From Candidatus Galloscillospira excrementavium (GTDB lineage Bacteria; Bacillota; Clostridia; Oscillospirales; Oscillospiraceae): a DNA stretch of 8,123 bases. The stretch lies in contig DVHW01000090.1 in assembly GCA_018711785.1 (NCBI GenBank), forward strand, positions 1 through 8,123, read 5' to 3'. Shown here piece by piece: positions 1-5,873 of this stretch. The notes beneath the pieces are model-generated. The model worked only from the letters and a program-made list of their open reading frames with translations. It was not told the origin of the DNA and ran no database searches. The number at the start of each line of letters is the position of its first letter. The stretch's first letter is position 1. Both the position numbers and the translations under genes were made by a program.

Positions 1-5
1 CATTT

Positions 6-81
6 GCCTCTGTAGCTCAGTTGGTAGAGCAGGGGACTGAAAATCCCCGTGTCGCTGGTTCGATTCCGGCCGGAGGCACCA
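6..81 (+). tRNA. tRNA-Phe (anticodon GAA)
   Basis: This is a canonical 76-nt tRNA gene including an encoded CCA end. The acceptor stem pairs 6-12 (GCCTCTG) with 71-77 (CGGAGGC), with one G-T wobble. The anticodon stem pairs 32-36 with 44-48 and presents GAA at 39-41 after T38, which reads UUC/UUU for phenylalanine. The T stem (54-58 with 66-70) carries the usual TTCGATT loop. The discriminator base is A78 and CCA lies at 79-81. It is the first of three tRNAs on the same strand, and more could lie upstream of the window. A perfect hairpin begins at the terminal A of its CCA. Confidence 0.97.
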
Positions 82-113
82 TTCTCCCGGGATGCCCGGC
101 ATCCCGGGAGAAT
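81..113 (+). repeat. Perfect 15-bp stem-loop after tRNA-Phe
   Basis: Bases 81-95 pair perfectly with 99-113 around a 3-nt loop (CCG, 96-98). The stem is GC-rich and contains the self-complementary CCCGGG. It starts on the last base of the tRNA-Phe CCA end. No T-run follows (the next bases are CTCCCCAAGG), so it is not a standard intrinsic terminator. It could be a U-tract-less terminator, an RNase processing signal or a folding spacer. A further copy of one arm, CCGGGAGAA, at 135-143 could compete for pairing with 82-90. Confidence 0.75.
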
Positions 114-177
114 CTCCCCAAGGAAGTATCCTTTCCGGGAGAACGACATAGAATAGAGCGTTGACGCATCGAGAGAT

Positions 178-253
178 GCAGGTGTAGCTCATCTGGTAGA
201 GCGCCACCTTGCCAAGGTGGAGGTAGCGAGTTCGAGCCTCGTCACCTGCTCCA
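178..253 (+). tRNA. tRNA-Gly (anticodon GCC)
   Basis: This is a 76-nt tRNA gene with encoded CCA. The acceptor stem pairs GCAGGTG (178-184) with CACCTGC (243-249). The discriminator is T250 and CCA is at 251-253. The anticodon GCC is at 211-213, at the top of a GC-rich anticodon stem (CACCTTGCCAAGGTG), and reads GGC/GGU. The T arm has the conserved GTTCGAG. It lies 96 bp after tRNA-Phe and 43 bp before tRNA-Cys on the same strand, so the three may be processed from one transcript. No convincing promoter is visible in the 114-177 spacer. Confidence 0.97.
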
Positions 254-258
254 CAAAA

Positions 259-291
259 GATAACAGGAGCAAGGAGTTTGCTCCTGTTATC
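259..291 (+). repeat. Perfect 14-bp stem-loop between tRNA-Gly and tRNA-Cys
   Basis: Bases 259-272 (GATAACAGGAGCAA) pair perfectly with 278-291 around the 5-nt loop GGAGT. It begins 5 bases after the tRNA-Gly CCA and ends 5 bases before the first base of tRNA-Cys, so it fills the spacer. No T-run follows, so termination is doubtful. A processing role, or a relic terminator, is an inference. Confidence 0.75.
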
Positions 292-296
292 CATAT

Positions 297-365
<69 letters not shown>

Positions 366-370
<5 letters not shown>

Positions 371-412
371 AAACGAAACGCACCTGCTTTGCAGGTGCGT
401 TTCGTTTTGGAG
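366..412 (+). terminator. Intrinsic terminator closing the tRNA cluster
   Basis: Bases 366-387 can pair perfectly with 391-412 (22 bp) around the loop TTT. The GC-rich core CGCACCTGC/GCAGGTGCG is followed by TTTCGTTTT (400-408), which provides the U-rich tail for plus-strand transcripts. The A-rich left flank would provide a tail for the opposite strand too. The outer part of the stem includes the tRNA-Cys CCA end and discriminator, so the full 22-bp fold competes with the mature acceptor end. The working terminator is probably the inner hairpin plus the T-run. Confidence 0.85.
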
Positions 413-458
413 CCTAAGAGAACGGTGGGATGGAGCCAGCCCGGGCGTTTCCCGTCGG

Positions 459-474
459 GTCAAGCGTGCTTGAC
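459..474. promoter_or_regulatory. Inverted repeat over the -35 box (operator candidate)
   Basis: GTCAAGC (459-465) and GCTTGAC (468-474) are perfect inverted repeats separated by GT. The right half covers five of the six bases of the -35 hexamer. A repressor bound here would block RNA polymerase. No regulator gene (for example a restriction-modification C protein) is present nearby, so the binding partner is unknown. A 7-bp repeat can arise by chance. Confidence 0.35.
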
Positions 475-498
475 GCACCGGCGAATGTGCCCTATAAT
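470..498 (+). promoter_or_regulatory. Sigma-70 promoter for mod-res
   Basis: TTGACG (470-475) matches the -35 consensus at five of six bases, and TATAAT (493-498) matches the -10 consensus exactly. They are separated by the optimal 17 bp. A start of transcription near 504-506 is expected, giving a leader of about 138 nt before the mod start codon. It lies downstream of the tRNA terminator and upstream of mod on the same strand, so it most likely drives the mod-res operon. Confidence 0.8.
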
Positions 499-525
499 GG
501 ACGAAAACGGCGCGAACATGCCGGA

Positions 526-580
526 GCCGGACTCCTGTCCGGCGGCACGGCCGCTTGGGGCGTCCATGCCTCAAAAGCGG
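526..580 (+). promoter_or_regulatory. Structured leader of the mod-res transcript
   Basis: Two adjacent hairpins can form in the predicted 5' leader. GCCGGAC (526-532) pairs with GTCCGGC (537-543) around TCCT. CCGCTTGGGGC (551-561) pairs with GCCTC (568-572) and AAGCGG (575-580) around GTCCAT, with one wobble and a two-base AA bulge at 573-574. No U-run follows, so classical attenuation is not indicated, and I do not recognise a known riboswitch. It may affect mRNA stability or ribosome access. Confidence 0.35.
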
Positions 581-629
581 GGTTTATGGGACACCTCTCC
601 TGAGACAATGGGGACATTCACCGCGGGTT

Positions 630-637
630 GGAGGAAG
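630..637 (+). promoter_or_regulatory. Ribosome binding site that sets the mod start
   Basis: GGAGGAAG at 630-637 is a strong Shine-Dalgarno sequence ending 5 bases before the ATG at 643. An in-frame TTG at 628 overlaps this site, so it cannot use it and has no other site upstream. The ATG at 643 is therefore the likely start. Confidence 0.85.
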
Positions 638-642
638 CAGAG

Positions 643-2544
643 ATGTTGAGCAAGGCGGAACGGGACTATGTCATTGACCTGCTGGAGCGGGGAGAGGAGC
701 TGCCGGAGGATTTCAAGTACAAGCTCTTTCCGGTGACACACCGGGAGTACGAGCTGGCTTACGCGGGCAAGATGCGCCGGGAGGACCTGCTGGCCGACGA
801 GGACGGCTCCTTCCCCGTGCCCCTGCAGATGGACCGGGTGTACCAGGAGGCGGAGGCGCCCGCCGGGGAGGACGGCTGGCGCAACCTGATCGTGTTCGGG
901 GACAACCTCCAGTTTTTGAAGACCATCTATCAAAATGAGGACCCCATCCTCAAGGACCGGGTCAAGGGCAAGGTCAAGCTCATCTACATCGACCCGCCCT
1001 TCGCCACCACCGACGAGTTCAAGAACCGGGACGGGGCCAAGGCCTACAACGACAAGCGGCTGGGAGCCGAGTTCATCGAGTTCCTCCGCCGGCGGCTCAT
1101 CCTGGCCCGGGAGATCCTGGCCGACGACGGGGCCATCTTCGTCCACCTGGACCAGAAGATGGGGCACTACATCAAGGTGGTCATGGACGAGATTTTTGGA
1201 AAGAACAACCTGCGCAACGAGATCGTGTGGTTCTACCCCAGCGGCGGGGACCAGACCCAGTACTTCCAGCGCAAGCACGACATCATCCTCTACTACGCCA
1301 AGAGCGGGAACTACTATTTCGACGCCCAGGCGGCCCTGGTGCCCTACACGGCGAAGCAGCGGGAGCGGTTCAAGGAGTACGACGGGGAGACCCGGCGCTG
1401 GTTCTACTGGAACGTCAACCCCCGGGGGGAGCGGGTGCGGACCTATTTGAAGAGCGGCATCATCGACTACGACGTGTGGAACATCGGCATCGACGCCTCC
1501 AAGAACAAGTACCCCACCCAAAAGCCGGAGCAGCTGCTGAAGAAGATCATCGAGACTACCACCCGGCCCGGGGACCTGGTTATGGACTTCTTCCACGGCT
1601 CCGGCCGGACCGGCGAGGTGGCCGAGAAGCTGGGCCGCCGTTGGATCCTGTGCGACGCGGGGAAGTTCGCCTACTTCACCGCCCAAAAGCGGATGCTGAC
1701 CATCGCCTCCTCCAAGCCCCTGAACCGAAAGAGCGGGAAGTATGGGAAGGCGGCCCGGCCCTTCGCCACCTGCACCCTGGGCTCCTACGACCTGAAGGCG
1801 GCCCTGGGGATGGAGTTCAACAAGTACAGGCAGTTTGTCTCCGGGCTGTTCGGCATCGACCTGGAGGAGCAGATCATCGGCGGCTATCCCTTTGACGGGA
1901 CGAAGGACGGCGACCCGGTGGTCATCTTCGACTACAACCAGTACCGGGAGTCCAATGTGGACGACACCTTCCTGGCCGACATCGGGACCCACCTGGGCAG
2001 CCGGCTGGCCGGCGGGCGGGTGTATATCGTGGTGCCCTACACCCGGCTGGACTTCATCGCCGACTACGAGGAGCGGGGCGGCGTGCGCTACTACTTCCTC
2101 AAGATCCCCTACCAGACCATCAAGGAGCTCCACCAGACCGACTTCAGGAAGGTCCGGCAGCCCCGCTCCAAAAACGAGGTGAACGCCCTGGACGAGTCCA
2201 TCGGCTTCTCCTTCAACCGGACCCCGGCGGTGGAGAGCGCCCTGGAGCGGGAGGGGGACCAGGTGGTCCTCACCATCCGGGGCTTCTCCTCCCAGGAGCT
2301 GCGCAGCGGCCGGACCGCCGAGGAGAAGAAGCTGACCGGCTTTGAGCTGCTCTCCGCCGTGTTCCTCGACACCCACTACAACGGCCGGGAGTTCATCATG
2401 ACCCACGCCTTCTTCCTGGATGAGCTGAAGCAGGAGAACGGCGCCATCCGGATTTCCCTGGACGCCGCGGCGGTGGGGGACGAGCTGATGGCGGTCTATA
2501 CGGACATCTTCGGCAACGATTTGACCGAGCGCTTCACGCTGTAA
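643..2544 (+). CDS. mod: Type III-like DNA methyltransferase (Mod subunit)
   Basis: Encodes a 633-residue S-adenosylmethionine-dependent DNA methyltransferase, probably adenine-N6. Seen motifs, in order: a family-like N-terminus with HREYEL (33-38); GDN at 86-88; the catalytic motif IV as DPPF (117-120) in LIYIDPPFATTDEF; AEFIEFLRRRLILARE, then FVHLD; KHDIILYY (211-218), typical of Type III Mod proteins; YPTQKP (290-295); and the AdoMet-binding FxGxG motif as FHGSG (317-321), followed by LGRRWILCD. The catalytic motif precedes the AdoMet motif, which is the beta-group order shared with Type III Mod proteins. Target recognition probably lies between about 140 and 285. Residues from about 352 to 633 form an extension I cannot assign. 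Length is close to the roughly 640 residues of EcoP15I Mod. It is 12 bp upstream of res and expected to be co-transcribed. The methylated sequence cannot be predicted. DPPF rather than DPPY is a tolerated variant of the [DNS]PP[YFW] motif. Confidence 0.9.
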   Translation: MLSKAERDYVIDLLERGEELPEDFKYKLFPVTHREYELAYAGKMRREDLLADEDGSFPVPLQMDRVYQEAEAPAGEDGWRNLIVFGDNLQFLKTIYQNEDPILKDRVKGKVKLIYIDPPFATTDEFKNRDGAKAYNDKRLGAEFIEFLRRRLILAREILADDGAIFVHLDQKMGHYIKVVMDEIFGKNNLRNEIVWFYPSGGDQTQYFQRKHDIILYYAKSGNYYFDAQAALVPYTAKQRERFKEYDGETRRWFYWNVNPRGERVRTYLKSGIIDYDVWNIGIDASKNKYPTQKPEQLLKKIIETTTRPGDLVMDFFHGSGRTGEVAEKLGRRWILCDAGKFAYFTAQKRMLTIASSKPLNRKSGKYGKAARPFATCTLGSYDLKAALGMEFNKYRQFVSGLFGIDLEEQIIGGYPFDGTKDGDPVVIFDYNQYRESNVDDTFLADIGTHLGSRLAGGRVYIVVPYTRLDFIADYEERGGVRYYFLKIPYQTIKELHQTDFRKVRQPRSKNEVNALDESIGFSFNRTPAVESALEREGDQVVLTIRGFSSQELRSGRTAEEKKLTGFELLSAVFLDTHYNGREFIMTHAFFLDELKQENGAIRISLDAAAVGDELMAVYTDIFGNDLTERFTL

Positions 2545-2556
2545 GGAGCGGATGAG

Positions 2557-5166
2557 ATGCAGGATGTAAAAAGCTTTGCCCAGTCGGAGCTGGTGCTCCG
2601 GCTCAACCGGGCCTATGACCGGAGAAAGCTGGACCCGGAGGCCTGGAGGCCCTTCCTCGACCGGCTGTGCGGCGACCGCAGCTACCAGAAGGAGGCCATC
2701 TGGACCGCGGTGGTCTACCTGGCCAGCGGGCAGTACGGCAGCCTGCGGGACCTGGCGGAGTACAACTACGGCATCAACCCCTGCCTGCGGGACAAGTACG
2801 CCGACCGGGAGGACCTGTTCCGCGCGCTCCAGATGGGGGAGAAGCTCTATGCCACCGTGGACCTGGCCACCGGCACCGGGAAGTCCTATGTGATCTACGG
2901 CGTGGCCCAGATCGCCCTGGGGCTGGGGCTGGTGAAGCGGGTGCTGGTGCTCTGCCCCTCCCTGACCATCGAGGCCGGCCTGACCGAGAAGTTCAAGGCC
3001 CTGAGCGGCGACGCCGGGCTGAAGGCCGCCCTGCCGCCGGACGCGGCGTGCCGCAACCCCAGCATCGTCAGCGCCAATGAGACCGTCAAGACCGGGGACC
3101 TGTGCGTGGAGAACATCCACGCGGTCTATGAGAACACCGGCTCCTCCATCGCGGACAGCTTCCTGGGCCGGGGCGGGGACACCCTGGTCCTGAACGACGA
3201 GGCCCACCACATCTTCAACCGGCCCAGCCAGAGCGACGCATCCATCAAGAAGTGGAAGGAGTTCCTGCTCAGCAGGGAGTACGGCTTCCGGTACATGCTG
3301 GGCTTTACCGGCACGGCCTATCTGGAGGACGAGTACTTCCCGGACGTCATCTACCGCTACTCCCTCCGCCAGGCCATTGAGGACCGGATCGTCAAGAGCA
3401 TCGACTACGTGCGGGAGGACGAGAGCCGGAGCGACAACGAGCGGTTTCAGAAGATCTGGCAGAACCACCGGGACAACATTGAACGCTATCCCCTGGTCAA
3501 GCCCCTGTCCATCCTGGTGACCCGGGACATCGCCAGCGCCAAGCGCCTCTATCGGGACTTTACCGAGTTCCTGGCGAAGCAGGAGAACCGGGAGAAGGAG
3601 GCGGTGGAGTCCAAGGTCCTGCTGGTGACCTCCGCCCGGGAGCACCGGGCGAACGTGGCCAAGCTCAAATACGTGGACGAGCGGGGCGACGGCACCGAGT
3701 GGATCCTCTCGGTCTCCATGCTCACCGAGGGCTGGGACGTGAAGAACGTGTTCCAGATCGTCCCCTGGGAGGACCGGGCCTTCAACTCCAAGCTGCTCAT
3801 CGCCCAGGTGCTGGGGCGGGGCCTGCGCATCCCGGAGGCGTACAGATCCCCCCAGCCCCGGGTGGTGGTGTTCAACCACCGGGCCTGGAGCAGCAAGATC
3901 AAGCGCCTGGTAGACGAGGTGCTGGAGATCGAGACCCGGGTGTCCAGCGAGGTCCTGGCGGAGGGGGAGCGGAGCCGGTACCATTTCTCCCTGAAGAACC
4001 TCAAATACGACCACCAGAAGACCGAGGTGGAAAAGCCGGCCGAGGCCGGCACGGTGGACTTCACCCGCCTGATGACCGAGGGCATCGCCCTGGAGTCCCA
4101 GTCAGTGGTGGTGGAGCGGGGCACCACCTATGAGACCGTGATCAGCGGCGCCTCCCGCGAGCGGAACTACGCCATCCGAAACGTGACCTGGACCGTGGAG
4201 GAGGTGGTGGACCGCCTGTACGAGGAGTTCGAGCAGCGGGAGTGGGAGGGCAACACTCTGAAGCTGGGGGAGGAGGAGTACACCCAGAACGTGCTCCCGC
4301 CCCGGGAGGTCATCGAGGGCATCGTGCGCCGGTCCATGGAGAAGCGGGGGAACCGGGGGGAGGAGATCGTGGAGGCCAATGTCCACAAGATCCTCTCCGC
4401 CTTTACCCCCCTGCTCCGCAAGAACAAGAAGTCGGCTGTCTCCCGGGCGGTGGTCGGGGAGCTTGTGGAGATCAGCACCCGGACCATGAACCGGCGCGCG
4501 ATCAGCGTGGGTATGCTCCGGCAGGACCGGACGGTGTTTTTGAGCAACAACTGGGAGAATGAGGTGGAGGACGAGGAGCAGCGGAGCGTCCTCACCGAGA
4601 TTCTGGAGGACGAGTCCCTGCCCCGGTCCGCGGTCAAGGAGATCGACTACGGCCTGTTCAAGACCCCGGTCACCACGGTGCTGACCGCCTCCAAGCCGGA
4701 GCGGACCTTTGTCTCCCTCCTGTGCCGGCGGGAGAACGCCGACACCCTCACCGCGTGGATCAAGTCCCCGGACCAGAAGTTTTACGAGATCAGCTACAGC
4801 TGCCGGTACGGCTCGGGGGACTCCAAGTCGAGAAAATACTACCACGACAAGTTCAACCCCGACTTCTTCCTCCGGGTGGAGAAGGACGGTGTGTGCCATT
4901 ACATCGTGGTGGAGATCAAGGAGGACGGCGACGTGAGCGAGGAGAACCGGGCCAAGTACCGCTACGCGGTGGAGCACTTCGCGCAGCTCAACCGCCGGCT
5001 GGAGGAGACCGGCGCGGCGGAGCGGTACCGCTTCCACTTCCTCTCCCCGGATGGGTACGACGCCTTTTTCAGCCAGCTGCGGGACGGCACCCTCCTGGAG
5101 GGGGAGGGGCAGGGCAAATTCCGCTGCCCCCTGAAAAACGCGCTGGAGGCGGCGGAAACGGCCTGA
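2557..5166 (+). CDS. res: Type III-like restriction endonuclease (Res): DEAH helicase plus PD-(D/E)XK nuclease
   Basis: Encodes an 869-residue ATP-dependent restriction subunit expected to work with Mod in the cytoplasm. Visible superfamily 2 helicase motifs: YQKEAI (43-48, Q-motif-like); Walker A ATGTGKS (104-110, Lys109); motif II DEAHH (214-218); motif III FTGTA (250-254); LTEGWDV (389-395); and motif VI QVLGRGLR (417-424). A middle region of about 330 residues follows, with the Type III-like segment KPERTF (713-718) and AWIKSPDQKFYEI. A PD-(D/E)XK nuclease site is then visible: PD (768-769) and EIK (786-788) in VVEIKEDGD. All ATPase and nuclease residues expected are intact, so the enzyme looks active. 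It is somewhat shorter than EcoP15I Res (about 970). The start is set by AAGGAG at 2543-2548, which overlaps the mod stop codon and lies 8 bases before the ATG; an ATG at 2552 hits a stop after five codons. Codon use matches mod and the ATPase genes. Confidence 0.92.
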   Translation: MQDVKSFAQSELVLRLNRAYDRRKLDPEAWRPFLDRLCGDRSYQKEAIWTAVVYLASGQYGSLRDLAEYNYGINPCLRDKYADREDLFRALQMGEKLYATVDLATGTGKSYVIYGVAQIALGLGLVKRVLVLCPSLTIEAGLTEKFKALSGDAGLKAALPPDAACRNPSIVSANETVKTGDLCVENIHAVYENTGSSIADSFLGRGGDTLVLNDEAHHIFNRPSQSDASIKKWKEFLLSREYGFRYMLGFTGTAYLEDEYFPDVIYRYSLRQAIEDRIVKSIDYVREDESRSDNERFQKIWQNHRDNIERYPLVKPLSILVTRDIASAKRLYRDFTEFLAKQENREKEAVESKVLLVTSAREHRANVAKLKYVDERGDGTEWILSVSMLTEGWDVKNVFQIVPWEDRAFNSKLLIAQVLGRGLRIPEAYRSPQPRVVVFNHRAWSSKIKRLVDEVLEIETRVSSEVLAEGERSRYHFSLKNLKYDHQKTEVEKPAEAGTVDFTRLMTEGIALESQSVVVERGTTYETVISGASRERNYAIRNVTWTVEEVVDRLYEEFEQREWEGNTLKLGEEEYTQNVLPPREVIEGIVRRSMEKRGNRGEEIVEANVHKILSAFTPLLRKNKKSAVSRAVVGELVEISTRTMNRRAISVGMLRQDRTVFLSNNWENEVEDEEQRSVLTEILEDESLPRSAVKEIDYGLFKTPVTTVLTASKPERTFVSLLCRRENADTLTAWIKSPDQKFYEISYSCRYGSGDSKSRKYYHDKFNPDFFLRVEKDGVCHYIVVEIKEDGDVSEENRAKYRYAVEHFAQLNRRLEETGAAERYRFHFLSPDGYDAFFSQLRDGTLLEGEGQGKFRCPLKNALEAAETA

Positions 5167-5188
5167 CCCGCGGCCGCGGAAAACAGAA

Positions 5189-5231
5189 AAACCGCGCCCC
5201 AAGTCCTAAAATAAGACTTGGGGCGCGGTTT
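5189..5231 (-). terminator. Intrinsic terminator of the ATPase operon, shared with the convergent res
   Basis: Bases 5189-5205 pair perfectly with 5215-5231 (17 bp, GC-rich core) around a 9-nt loop. Read on the minus strand, the stem is followed by GGTTTTTCTGTTTTCC, a good U-rich tail, so it is a strong terminator for the atp operon. On the plus strand only TTT then ACTG follows, so termination of mod-res here would be weaker. The stem starts inside the atpD stop codon (TAA at 5232-5230) and lies 22 bp after the res stop. Confidence 0.9.
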
Positions 5232-5838
5232 ACTGTCCGGTCTGCCGCTTGATGACCTTCAGGCGGACGAACTCCTCCCGCTCCTTCTCCTCCAGGGCGT
5301 CGGTGATGAAGCGGATGGTCTCGTCAAAACCGGGGATGACGATGTTTTTCAGGGCGTTGGCCCGCTTCTGGGACTTTTTGATGGCCTCGGCCAGGCGGTA
5401 AATGGAGGTCTCCACCTCGGCCAGCTGCCGGATGAGGTCCTTCACCTGCCGGAACTTGATGTAGCACTCGTCCAGGGCGGAGCTGGTGGAGGCAAAGCCG
5501 TACTCCAGCCGGGGGGGCGGGGCGTTGTCGGGGATGTGGGGCAGCTCCACCCCCATGACCGAGCGGTACTGGATGTTCAGCGTGTCGTCCACGTCCACCG
5601 CCTCGGCGATGCGGTCGCAGATGCCCAGCTTGATATTAGCCCGCTGGAGGGACTGGTAGGCCTCGGCAAAGACCGTATCGATCTGGCTCTGAACCGCCTT
5701 GGCGGTGTCCATCAGGGACATCATCTCCCGGATGAGAATGTTCCGCTTGCGGTCCATCAGCTCATATCCGGTGAGGGCCAGGGCCCGGGAGCGTTTGGCG
5801 GCCATGAGGTTACCCTTTGTAGGGAGCACCGCGGCCAT
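5230..5838 (-). CDS. atpD: V/A-type ATPase subunit D (central rotor stalk)
   Basis: Encodes a 202-residue V-type ATPase subunit D (also called NtpD), the coiled-coil shaft that turns inside the A3B3 head and couples ATP hydrolysis or synthesis to ion movement. The N-terminus LPTKGNLMAAKRSRALALTG and the C-terminal IYRLAEAIKKSQKRANALKN are the two long helices typical of the family, the latter with the near-invariant RxNALE-like segment (here RANALKN). Length is normal, about 200-215 in bacteria. The start ATG (5838-5836) is preceded by AAGGTGGTG (5852-5844), one mismatch from the ideal site. It follows atpB after a 35-bp gap and is the last gene of the operon in this window. Its stop codon overlaps the terminator stem. 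Which ion is pumped cannot be told without the membrane ring subunit. Confidence 0.96.
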   Translation of the reverse strand: MAAVLPTKGNLMAAKRSRALALTGYELMDRKRNILIREMMSLMDTAKAVQSQIDTVFAEAYQSLQRANIKLGICDRIAEAVDVDDTLNIQYRSVMGVELPHIPDNAPPPRLEYGFASTSSALDECYIKFRQVKDLIRQLAEVETSIYRLAEAIKKSQKRANALKNIVIPGFDETIRFITDALEEKEREEFVRLKVIKRQTGQ

Positions 5839-5873
5839 GGAATCACCACCTTTTGCAGCGCGTCAGCGTTTCA

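Noticed and set aside
161..189. TTGACG at 161-166 as a promoter for tRNA-Gly
   Set aside because: No -10-like hexamer at suitable spacing; the position 17 bp downstream is GTAGCT inside the tRNA gene.
628..642. TTG at 628 as the mod start
   Set aside because: It lies at the edge of the Shine-Dalgarno sequence GGAGGAAG (630-637), which is correctly spaced only for the ATG at 643.
1419..1429. C5G6 run in mod as a phase-variation tract
   Set aside because: The runs are short for slipped-strand switching, and no tandem oligonucleotide repeats of the kind found in phase-variable Type III mod genes are visible.
571..4014. Uninterrupted minus-strand reading frame of 1147 codons opposite mod and res
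   Set aside because: It is the mirror of two genes with strong G/C third-position bias. The translation is dominated by L, V, G, P, H and Q with no domain signature, and the sense-strand motifs are complete and conserved.
4102..5202. Minus-strand reading frame of 366 codons opposite the end of res
   Set aside because: Same codon-bias shadow effect; it crosses the terminator region and lacks any recognisable family.
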